Source: Dyadobacter diqingensis
Lineage (GTDB): Bacteria; Bacteroidota; Bacteroidia; Cytophagales; Spirosomataceae
Length of the DNA stretch: 64,000 bases
Direction of reading: 5' to 3'
Assembly: GCF_024220585.1 (NCBI RefSeq)
Contig: NZ_JAMXKF010000003.1
Span: forward strand, 186,001-250,000
Position 1 is the stretch's first letter. Each line of letters starts with the position of its first letter. The position numbers were made by a program, and so were the translations under genes. This document shows positions 36,401 through 43,182 of the stretch, in pieces. The notes beneath the pieces were generated by a model, which was not told the origin of the DNA, searched no databases, and saw only the letters and a list, made by a program, of their open reading frames with translations.

Positions 36401-37137
36401 TCAAGATAGGCAACTTCAACCACAATATCCTGATGGGTATTCAGCCTTCGGTGACCTATAAGAACTTTACTTTGTTCGCGAATATCGACTGGCGCCAGGG
36501 AGGCTCTTTTTATTCCAATACGATGATGTTCCTGGGAAATAATGGCCAACGGGAGGAAACATTAACGGGGGTGGCCTATGATCCGTCAAGAAGCCTGTCT
36601 GATCAGATCAAGGAAAATCCTGATAAATATCTGGGCAACTGGGTAGGCGGGAGAAATGCAGACTACCATGGATTTGCATGGCCTGAGGGGAGCACGGAAT
36701 CAAAAGTGAGAGTTCAGGATGCGAGCTTGAATCCGGGAGTTTTTGCTACAAAAAATGCTGCCGGGGAAACGGTGTATACCGAAAATCTGGGAGGAGCGGG
36801 AAGTAAGTGGCTGGATCCGTTCAGCGCGTATCGTTATGCCAACCGTCCGTTCCCGAGCCGGAATATGTACAGTGCCACGTATGTCAAACTTCGCGAAGTG
36901 TCGCTTACCTATCGTTTGCCAAAATCATTTGTCAACAGGTTTAAAATACAAAATGCTTCTGTTGCCGTTGTTGGTAACAACTTGTTTATGTGGACAAAAG
37001 CGGGGATTAAAGGATTTGATCCGGAAAAGGCTTTCCAGCAAAACAGTACAACGGGGAGTTGGACACAGGGTATAGAGTATTATAACATCTTGCCTTACAC
37101 CGGCTCGTTAGGATTTAAATTGAATGTTGATTTTTAA
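33499..37137 (+). CDS. SusC/RagA family TonB-linked outer-membrane receptor with STN domain
   Basis: A 1212-residue receptor that imports large nutrients through the outer membrane with TonB energy. Order: signal peptide (to about 37), STN/secretin-type signalling domain (about 40-117), carboxypeptidase-regulatory-like domain (about 148-212), a TonB box region near 'EAVVTALGIKREKRSLGYS', the plug ('PLFVIDGVPVANKLG', 'LKGASAAALYGSRAGNGVV'), then a beta-barrel ending in 'GFKLNVDF'. The STN domain marks it as a transducer for the FecR/sigma pair encoded just before. SusD follows after 13 bases. Confidence 0.95.
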   Translation: MKKDLRFPKILYHLMKLSLAQACVAVIFATVAVARPADTQDLLNKKVSIKVENQNVISILNSLEKQADVKFTYRPKLVSSVKKYSLEVTNERLADVLDNLLIPLKIRYRIMGKQIVLAPMPVSTDVLDKQNSGPSETGHLIQKVRGKVVSSRDGVAMPGVNVLLKGSQTGTTTDAAGNYSIDVPEESSILTFSYIGFTSQDFVVGKQTVINVNLEESTETLKEAVVTALGIKREKRSLGYSVGNVEGTALTQTPQNNVLNALSGKVAGVQISQMGGGVGSSVSMIIRGASSLNGDNQPLFVIDGVPVANKLGNGFGGADMGNPISDINPNDIANVSILKGASAAALYGSRAGNGVVLITTKSGAAGKKGIGVSLNSSVVFDIPMQYIQVQNKFGSGKTGAHVLEEQENESWGAALDKGEMWAQWNTSGVKTPLVSQPDRFKDFFQTGVTNTNNIAVNGNYDKGNFRLSAGNMTNKGIIPTMDLSRLTLALNTTYNITSKFRATFNLNITESGSDNRPMIDASRNDPVRSIYETGAQVNINDLRDYWLPGQEGIAQRKYKDKQNNPFYLIHENPTSFKRDRTVSKIQLDYDINNDFSITGRYARDAYNEIFEAKKAFNNFEYVNGAYNVKNTYTKETNLDLIIAYKKNFGEHWSLNAMAGGNRLEQYARSLENNAGSLVVPGLYNIANGAPGTVTYSSGLTRKLLYGAYGSASLGFRDMVYLDLTARNDWTSTLPKGNNSYFYPSASLSVLISEMVTLPGWMSFAKVRAGYAQVGNDVAPYNLIQTYATAADWGTAKRMFMAGTLKNSNLKPEIATSMEVGFDVKFLKNRLGLEATYYDRKNKNQILGITVPSESGATSKLINAGLVQSKGFEIGIVTTPVKTENLTFDLNVTLSRNRAYIRELADGISYFSTNESGGAMVRTYAGGQIGDIYMQPMLTVDDPNSPYYKYPIVTAGGLYQTNTDINKIVKIGNFNHNILMGIQPSVTYKNFTLFANIDWRQGGSFYSNTMMFLGNNGQREETLTGVAYDPSRSLSDQIKENPDKYLGNWVGGRNADYHGFAWPEGSTESKVRVQDASLNPGVFATKNAAGETVYTENLGGAGSKWLDPFSAYRYANRPFPSRNMYSATYVKLREVSLTYRLPKSFVNRFKIQNASVAVVGNNLFMWTKAGIKGFDPEKAFQQNSTTGSWTQGIEYYNILPYTGSLGFKLNVDF

Positions 37138-37150
37138 ATTGAGAGACAAT

Positions 37151-38839
37151 ATGAAAGCTATAAAATCGATATACTTCACGCTTTTGGCGACACTTTGTCT
37201 TTTCATGACTTCGTGTGAGGATTTGACTGAGGTTAATAATAATCCCAACGCGCCGGAAAATGTTTCGTCAAATTATATCCTGACCTACGTGCTGACCAAT
37301 ACTGGGAAGATCGTGTATACACTAGGGAGGGATGGGTCGAAAATCGGGGCGACGATGCAGTACATGCAGGCGGGTACCAACGAAGGAGCCGCCATCATCA
37401 ACCAGTATGCCTGGGTTCAGGAAGGCTGGATAAGTGCTTCCGGTGCAGGAGTTTTTGACGTGCTGCGAAATAATAAACTGATTTACGACAATGGCGTACG
37501 CGATAACAACCGCTTTTTTCAGGCGATCTCGTTGACATTGAAATCTGCCATTTTTGGACTGATGACGGATTTGTACGGTGACATTCCTTATTCGGAGGCG
37601 CTAAATGCAGCATCCGGGAAGTATTTCCCAAAATATGACGCGCAGGCGGAGATTTACAAAGGCATACTGACGGATCTGAAAGAAGCAAACACATTGTTAG
37701 GCAGTTTGGAAGCGAAAGACGCGATCAGTGCGACGGCCGATGTTATGTACAAAGGTGATGCGGCCAAATGGAAAAAATTTGCCAACGCTTTACGTCTTCG
37801 TTATGCACTTCGGCTGGCAGATAAAAAGGCGGAAATGAGTGCGCTGGGTGTGAATATCGAAACGGAATTTAAGGATGCCAGTGCAGCTGCTTTTGCAAGT
37901 AATGGTGACAATGCCGTGATGGCGTTTATTGGAACCACTGCCGATAACTCCTCTCCGGGCGGTCTTCTGAATGCTGCCAATCCAAACTATTTATTGAAAC
38001 CGGGGAAAACGTTGGTTGACAAACTGATCAATCTTAAAGATCCAAGACTGGAACGCTGGGCGCAGCCTGTTCAGCGAAAATGGGATGCCAAGGTTACAGC
38101 CACCACGACCAAAACCGTGACGAATATGTTTGGGGAAACTTTCTCGGTGGTATATGTGCCGGCAACCGCGACCAGTGCCGATACGTCGCTGTACGTCGGG
38201 CTTCCCATTGGTATGTCAATCACTTCGGCCATAGCGTACAACAAGGGAAGTGATGGTGCCACATATCCGAATGAACGTAATCCATACATTTCTTATATCC
38301 ACGACCGTTATCGCAAGAACACGGATCCATACGCAACGATGGATCTTATGACGTATGACGAGGTTGAATTTATCCTTGCTGAGGCAGCTCTACTGGGTGG
38401 TTTTGGCGCAAGTGACGCTGAGGGACACTACAAAAAAGCAATTAAGGCCTCCATGGAAAAAGCCGGGGTGTTTACCGCAACGACCTTTAATTTCGATACT
38501 TATTATGCGCAGCCTTCCGTTGCTTACACCGATGCTGCCAATAAGCAGGAACGGATTATCGAGCAAAAGTGGATTTCGTCGTGGTTTGGTGTTCAGTCCT
38601 GGTTTGACTGGCGCCGTACTGGTTTCCCTGCTTTAAAAACAGGGGCAGTAGCACAATATGGTCCTGCTTTGCCGCTACGTTACATGTACCCTACGGCAAA
38701 TGTCGATCCAAATTATCTGGTCAATTACAATGCGGCGATTGCTAAATTAATACCAACAAATTATGTTCCGGCTGGTCAAAGCAAGGATCACCACTATTCA
38801 AAAATTTGGCTGATCCAGGGAACTTCCAAGCCATATTAA
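37151..38839 (+). CDS. SusD/RagB family nutrient-binding outer-membrane lipoprotein
   Basis: A 562-residue lipoprotein that caps the SusC barrel and binds the nutrient. The signal peptide ends in a lipobox, 'LCLFMTSC', whose Cys would be lipidated. 'NNNPNAPENVSSNYIL' and 'DLYGDIPYSEAL' are typical of the SusD-like group often annotated as SusD_2. The C-terminal 'QKWISSWFGVQSWFDWRRTG' is also characteristic. I chose the ATG at 37151, which gives the lipoprotein signal; the ATG at 37124 overlaps susC and adds nine residues. The substrate is inferred only from the sialidase-like and aldolase genes upstream. Confidence 0.93.
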   Translation: MKAIKSIYFTLLATLCLFMTSCEDLTEVNNNPNAPENVSSNYILTYVLTNTGKIVYTLGRDGSKIGATMQYMQAGTNEGAAIINQYAWVQEGWISASGAGVFDVLRNNKLIYDNGVRDNNRFFQAISLTLKSAIFGLMTDLYGDIPYSEALNAASGKYFPKYDAQAEIYKGILTDLKEANTLLGSLEAKDAISATADVMYKGDAAKWKKFANALRLRYALRLADKKAEMSALGVNIETEFKDASAAAFASNGDNAVMAFIGTTADNSSPGGLLNAANPNYLLKPGKTLVDKLINLKDPRLERWAQPVQRKWDAKVTATTTKTVTNMFGETFSVVYVPATATSADTSLYVGLPIGMSITSAIAYNKGSDGATYPNERNPYISYIHDRYRKNTDPYATMDLMTYDEVEFILAEAALLGGFGASDAEGHYKKAIKASMEKAGVFTATTFNFDTYYAQPSVAYTDAANKQERIIEQKWISSWFGVQSWFDWRRTGFPALKTGAVAQYGPALPLRYMYPTANVDPNYLVNYNAAIAKLIPTNYVPAGQSKDHHYSKIWLIQGTSKPY

Positions 38840-38845
38840 AAGAGA

Positions 38846-38928
38846 GCCATCGGTTATGGGCTTTCAGCGATCGGCTTGATGACGGAAATCAGATTAAGGT
38901 TGATTGTTGATAGCCGACAACCGATGGC
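38846..38928. repeat. Inverted repeat with REP-like sequence after susD
   Basis: A 10-bp inverted repeat (38846-38855 and 38919-38928, GCCATCGGTT) encloses TTTCAGCGATCGGCTT, resembling the TTAGC-type repeat found after sdhA and lpdA. It follows the susD stop codon and might also slow transcription. Confidence 0.45.
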
Positions 38929-39037
38929 CAAAAAGTTACTTTTAAATTGTTCTGTGGATAGAAACAATAGCGTTAGTACTTATTAAGTTGAAAACAGTAG
39001 GATACTTGACAGTCTTGTCCTGATTCAATTTAATAAT

Positions 39038-39940
39038 ATGAAACCGCATTTTCACAAGGTTCCGATAAAATCACAAAACTCGTTCAGCATCAGGCATGAG
39101 CGGGAATCGAGTTTTGGTACGGTCTGGCATTATCATCCGGAGCTGGAACTGCATTATCTGATCAAAGGAAATGGTGTACGGTTTATCGGGGATAATATCA
39201 GTAATTTTTCGGATGGCGAGCTGATCCTTCTTGGTGAAAACCTGCCGCATACCTGGAGGGTTGAAGGAGGGATGGGCAGTTCTGCGGTCGAAGTTATTAT
39301 TATTCATTTTTTGCCTGATTGTCTGGGTGGGGATCTGCTGAATCTGCCCGAAGCTTACCTGATTCCCAAATTGTATGAAAAGGCCAAAAAGGGGCTTGTC
39401 ATCAACGGTGAGGCAAAAGAGCAGGTCATTGCACTGATGCGCTCAACCGTGAATGCCCAGAATCTTGACAGATTAATTGCCCTGCTGTCGATTTTGAAAA
39501 TCCTGGCCGAAACCAGTGAAACGGAAACGATCACCTCGGCCCATGCTTTTTATAAGTCCAATGATTCGGAAACGCTTCGGCTGAACAAAGTTTATGCTTA
39601 TACCTTATCCAATTATAAAAATCCGATTTCGTTGCAGGATGTTGCCGCCATCGCAAATCTTGGCATCACGTCATTTTGCCGTTATTTCAAATTAATGACG
39701 AAAAAGACTTATAACGATTTTCTTGTCGAAATCCGGGTCAGCCATGCATGCCGTTTCCTGATCGAAGACAGCCTCACGATAGAAGTGATCTGCTTTGAAT
39801 GTGGTTTTAACAATATTTCAAACTTCTACCGGCATTTTAAAAAAGTGACGGATATGACTCCACTTGAATACAAAAGGAAATATTTATTCAAGGCTTTGCC
39901 GGAAGCAAAAAGGCCGCATGAAATGTCGAAAGCTTTATAA
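39038..39940 (+). CDS. AraC family transcriptional regulator
   Basis: A 300-residue regulator. The N-terminal cupin (about residues 10-110) has 'HYHPELELHYLIKGNG' and 'GELILLGENLPHTW', typical of sugar-sensing AraC proteins. The C-terminal double helix-turn-helix (about 195-285) includes 'DVAAIANLGITSFCRYFK' and 'FECGFNNISNFYRHFKK'. It follows susD by 198 bases on the same strand. It may be the local regulator of the carbohydrate locus, acting with the ECF/FecR system, but it has a separate leader and could control other genes. Confidence 0.9.
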   Translation: MKPHFHKVPIKSQNSFSIRHERESSFGTVWHYHPELELHYLIKGNGVRFIGDNISNFSDGELILLGENLPHTWRVEGGMGSSAVEVIIIHFLPDCLGGDLLNLPEAYLIPKLYEKAKKGLVINGEAKEQVIALMRSTVNAQNLDRLIALLSILKILAETSETETITSAHAFYKSNDSETLRLNKVYAYTLSNYKNPISLQDVAAIANLGITSFCRYFKLMTKKTYNDFLVEIRVSHACRFLIEDSLTIEVICFECGFNNISNFYRHFKKVTDMTPLEYKRKYLFKALPEAKRPHEMSKAL

Positions 39941-39944
39941 AAAA

Positions 39945-39999
39945 CAGCACAGCAATTAAACCGGTTATTTTCATTAACCATGGAGTAATTGCTGTACTG
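39945..39999. terminator. Hairpin between convergent AraC and DoxX genes
   Basis: A 14-bp stem with one mismatch (39945-39958 and 39986-39999) in the 87-base gap between convergent stop codons. The loop is 27 bases, long for a terminator. Confidence 0.45.
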
Positions 40000-40027
40000 C
40001 TGATGGAGATTTGTAACGTTGAATATT

Positions 40028-40462
40028 TTAATTATCGTGATTCTTCATCCATTCGTCCATCGAAAATTTACCGGATCCGATGACTGTGAAAGTAAGAACC
40101 AATATGAGCGTTATCATGGATAACCATAACTCTGAATTGAAATAAGAAAAACCTGTTCTGAGGTTGACAAAAAATACGGCGGTAATCAGGATTGGGATTT
40201 GAAAAATGGCAGATATTCTGGTCAGGCATCCCAGCGCGATCAAAAACCCACCAAAAATGTGTGCAAAAGCCACGTAATGGACAGCCATAACCGAGTATAA
40301 GTGGAAATCCATGTTGCTGATCAGGTGAGACAGCCGCGTGGTATCGCTGATGAAACTTATACCTTTGACAAAAAGCAGCACGCCCAACCCTATGCGTACT
40401 ACATCCATCCAGGCAGGGTGATGTGTATCTCCCCAACGCTCAATTCGGTGTATCATGTCCAT
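40028..40462 (-). CDS. DoxX family membrane protein
   Basis: A 144-residue protein with four hydrophobic segments. 'RIGLGVLLFVKGISFI' near the start and 'AHIFGGFLIALGCLTRISAIFQIP' (partly: 'GGFLIALGCLTRISA') fit the DoxX family, which has members tied to redox stress and quinone-linked oxidation. The role here is unknown. It lies 108 bases downstream of the MFS transporter gene on the same strand. Confidence 0.75.
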   Translation of the reverse strand: MDMIHRIERWGDTHHPAWMDVVRIGLGVLLFVKGISFISDTTRLSHLISNMDFHLYSVMAVHYVAFAHIFGGFLIALGCLTRISAIFQIPILITAVFFVNLRTGFSYFNSELWLSMITLILVLTFTVIGSGKFSMDEWMKNHDN

Positions 40463-40570
40463 AACTCTCAGAATGTTTTGGTTTCCAGAAAGTTATAAAA
40501 TTAAAAAGGCGATGTCAATAGATAAATTATCTTTTTAATTGGAATAGTACATTTCTTATAGCAAGGGCCA

Positions 40571-41884
40571 TTAATGTTCAATCAGAGAGGTATGTTTTGT
40601 ATCCTTCATGCTTATGTATACGGTAAGAGAAAGGAAAATGCAGGCTGTAACATACCAGTAATAATAATTTTCGTGGCCAATATTTTTGAACCAAAGTGCC
40701 AGATATTCAGCTGTTCCGCCAAAAATAGCAACGGTTAAAGAATAGGGGAGCCCAACGCCCAAAGCACGGACTTCGACCGGAAATAATTCGGCTTTCACAA
40801 CGGCATTGATGGAAGTATATCCGCTTACAATCAGTAATGCAGCCATGAGCAAACCGAAAGCTCCCCACATGGTGGAGGTATGGCTCAAAGTTGTCAGCAG
40901 GGGAATCGTGCAAAGCGTACCCAGGACACCGAAGCCGATTAAAAGCGGCCGGCGCCCTACCTTATCACTCAGTGCACCAAAAACAGGCTGTAACAAGGCG
41001 AAAATCAGCAAGGAACAGAAAGTCAGCGTGGTGGACTGGCCTTTGGTTAAACCCACGGTATTGACCAGGAACTTTTGCATGTAGGTGGTATAGGTGTAAA
41101 AAGCGAGTGTCCCGCCCAGCGTTAGTCCTACGACCACTGCGATTGCTTTGGGGTGTTTAAGCAATTCGGTCATGGAGCCTTCCTTTTTGGCAGGAGAAGT
41201 ATTTTTATTTTGGAAAGCGTCCGTTTCATGCAGATTACTCCGAAGGTAAAGCGCGATCAGTGAAAGTGCGGCTCCGATAACGAACGGAATACGCCACCCC
41301 CAGGCATGCATTTCCTGTTCCGTCAGGAAGATTCTTTGCAAGATAAGTTGTAATCCCAACGCGATTAATTGTCCACCGATCAGCGTTACATATTGGAAAC
41401 TCGAATAAAATCCACGTCTTTCTTTGGTGGCCACTTCACTCAAATAAGTGGCCGAGGTACCATATTCGCCACCAACGCTCAGCCCTTGTAATAATCTCGC
41501 CACCAAAAGTAAAACAGGCGCCGCGATGCCGATGGTGCCATAACCAGGCAGAAATGCAATCAGCAATGAGCCAAAAGACATTAGTAACACAGATAATGTC
41601 ATAGCTTCCTTGCGGCCTTTTGTATCTGCAATTTTTCCAAAAAGATAACCACCGATCGGGCGCATTAAGAATCCCACGGCAAAAATTCCGGCTGTGTTGA
41701 TAAGCTGAACGGTTGGGTTGGAATCCGGGAAAAAACTTCCGGCAAAATATAACGAGAAAGCGGAATAAGCATACCAGTCATACCATTCTACCAAATTACC
41801 GATGGATCCGCCCATGATGGCTTTCAGGCGCCAGTTGGTGTCATTTTTGTGCATAACCGATTCGGGAGTACTTGTTTTCAGCAT
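40571..41884 (-). CDS. MFS transporter, metabolite:H+ symporter type (KgtP/ProP-like)
   Basis: A 437-residue 12-helix transporter. 'GNLVEWYDWYAYSAFSLYF' near the start, 'GRKEAMTLSVLLMSFGSLL' in the loop 2-3 region and 'GLSVGGEYGTSATYLSE' in helix 5 are hallmarks of the metabolite:H+ symporter branch, which carries alpha-ketoglutarate, citrate, proline/betaine or related acids. Substrate unknown. An internal Met11 ('MHKNDTNWRLK') is an equally likely start. Confidence 0.88.
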   Translation of the reverse strand: MLKTSTPESVMHKNDTNWRLKAIMGGSIGNLVEWYDWYAYSAFSLYFAGSFFPDSNPTVQLINTAGIFAVGFLMRPIGGYLFGKIADTKGRKEAMTLSVLLMSFGSLLIAFLPGYGTIGIAAPVLLLVARLLQGLSVGGEYGTSATYLSEVATKERRGFYSSFQYVTLIGGQLIALGLQLILQRIFLTEQEMHAWGWRIPFVIGAALSLIALYLRSNLHETDAFQNKNTSPAKKEGSMTELLKHPKAIAVVVGLTLGGTLAFYTYTTYMQKFLVNTVGLTKGQSTTLTFCSLLIFALLQPVFGALSDKVGRRPLLIGFGVLGTLCTIPLLTTLSHTSTMWGAFGLLMAALLIVSGYTSINAVVKAELFPVEVRALGVGLPYSLTVAIFGGTAEYLALWFKNIGHENYYYWYVTACIFLSLTVYISMKDTKHTSLIEH

Positions 41885-42050
41885 CTACGTTAAGGTTTTC
41901 AGGAAGAAAAAGGAGTCCTTTAAAGATAGAAGATTTTATGGACAGGTTTACCGAACGTTTTGAAAATGTTACTATTGCAGCGAGATAGTTGTCTGATATA
42001 GAAAACTTCTATGTTGTTGCTATGTTGTTCGGGTTTGTTTACTTTTCAAA

Positions 42051-42108
42051 ACCGTCGCGGACGGTGTTTTAATTTTAGTGCGTAGTGTTTACCGGAACAG
42101 TACGTACT
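42051..42108. repeat. Two-hairpin leader repeat, copy A
   Basis: First hairpin ACCGTC-GCG-GACGGT (42051-42065), then an imperfect palindrome at 42077-42108. The end lies 24 bases before a start codon. A closely related copy with the same spacing precedes the gene at 42635. Confidence 0.6.
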
Positions 42109-42131
42109 ACAGACTCACACTTAACTTGATC

Positions 42132-42332
42132 ATGAAAATATTTGCCAACAAGAAAATCAGGAGTATCTCAATTGTGCTGACCATTATCCACGCGCTGGCG
42201 CTCATGTTTACGCCCGGCGGATCGTGGAGTAGCAATCCAAAAGAAATCGGATTCTGGATCGCGATTTTTAGCGCTGTTACCAGCACCATTGTGCTGAATG
42301 TAGTTTTTTTAAAATTTCCTGATAAGGGCTAA
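42132..42332 (+). CDS. Small hypothetical membrane protein
   Basis: A 66-residue protein starting 'MKIFANKKIRSISIVLTI'. It has two hydrophobic stretches around 'SSNPKEIGFW' and may span the membrane twice. I recognise no family. The frame extends upstream to 42078, but that part runs through the palindromic leader and is unlikely to be coded. A hairpin overlaps its stop codon. Confidence 0.5.
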   Translation: MKIFANKKIRSISIVLTIIHALALMFTPGGSWSSNPKEIGFWIAIFSAVTSTIVLNVVFLKFPDKG

Positions 42333-42378
42333 TCTCGATTTGCAATCGGGGTTAGTTTGATTTAGCGTTTGAAACGCT
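42329..42378. repeat. REP-like hairpins after the small membrane protein gene
   Basis: A 12-bp stem with two G-T pairs and a TGC loop (42329-42340 and 42344-42355) overlaps the stop codon. It is followed by AGCGTTT-G-AAACGCT (42364-42378). They may act together as a terminator or as a repetitive extragenic element. The 302-base gap to the next gene holds these and leader repeat B only. Confidence 0.5.
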
Positions 42379-42547
42379 GGATAGAAAAAACGATAAAATC
42401 TTGTGTTTGTAACACCTTGAAATGTTTTGATCAAGGAAGTCGCTGAATATGTAATAATTAATAGATTTGTGTTACAGTCGTTGCTCGTAGTTTGAAAACT
42501 CGGCATGACTGATATTTTACATGATCCGGCTTTGTTTTGCTTTGGAG

Positions 42548-42606
42548 ACCGTCACAGACGGTATTTTATTTTTTAGTTCGCAGTGTTCTGGCGAACACTA
42601 CGAACA
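42548..42606. repeat. Two-hairpin leader repeat, copy B
   Basis: ACCGTC-ACA-GACGGT (42548-42562) then an imperfect palindrome at 42575-42606 (AGTTCGCAGTGTTC pairing with CGAACACTACGAAC). It ends 29 bases before the lipoprotein start codon and matches copy A in order and spacing. Confidence 0.6.
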
Positions 42607-42634
42607 ACGAACACAGCTAAAAATCCAACTAATC

Positions 42635-43009
42635 ATGAAACACACATTATTATTGCTCATTTGTCTTACATTAATTCTCTCTTGTTCGAAAGGAGATAAA
42701 CGGGAATCCACTCCGGAGCCCACGAATGAGTTGATTGGTACAACCTGGAAGTGGGTGTACCGGCAAGAAAGCAACAGAGATATTTACTCCACAATTAAAT
42801 TCAGGGACGGGATTGAGCTGGAAGTTTCAAGTAATGATAATGCCGAAGGGACGGAAAAAGTGACCCAGGTTTATCAATATAGCTATAACGAAACTTCAAA
42901 GACGGTAACCTACGCGCTAAACGAGCGGCCATTTTGTGAAGGTGTTGTTTCAGGAGATTCCTTGAAAGTTACCTGTAGTATTCAACGGGTTTTTAAGAAA
43001 GTTTTGTAA
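42635..43009 (+). CDS. Small hypothetical lipoprotein
   Basis: A 124-residue exported protein. 'MKHTLLLLICLTLILSC' is a lipoprotein signal with the Cys at residue 17. The mature part has 'IGTTWKWVYRQ', alternating strands and a 'SGDSLKVTCSI' segment, suggesting a small beta-barrel-like (lipocalin or META-like) fold; I do not assign a family. The longer upstream frame passes through leader repeat B and is discounted. Confidence 0.65.
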   Translation: MKHTLLLLICLTLILSCSKGDKRESTPEPTNELIGTTWKWVYRQESNRDIYSTIKFRDGIELEVSSNDNAEGTEKVTQVYQYSYNETSKTVTYALNERPFCEGVVSGDSLKVTCSIQRVFKKVL

Positions 43010-43105
43010 TGTACCGCGCGAGCAGCTACTAGAAATTAACCGTTTCTTATCCTAGATTCCAGTTATCGAAGTGACATAATTTGATCTTTCCGCATTGCAA
43101 ACTTT

Positions 43106-43144
43106 GCACGAAAAAATCTCAATTCGAATGGGATTTTTTCGTGC
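43106..43144. terminator. Terminator between convergent genes
   Basis: A 15-bp stem with one G-T pair (43106-43120 and 43130-43144) with A-rich and T-rich arms, usable in both directions, between the lipoprotein gene and the convergent T9SS gene. Confidence 0.75.
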
Positions 43145-43182
43145 ATAAAAAATTTAGGTAAAGCCCAACCTGAGTGATGCTA

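Noticed and set aside
42000..42640. The palindrome cluster as a CRISPR array
   Set aside because: The units are not evenly spaced direct repeats with unique spacers, and no cas gene is near.
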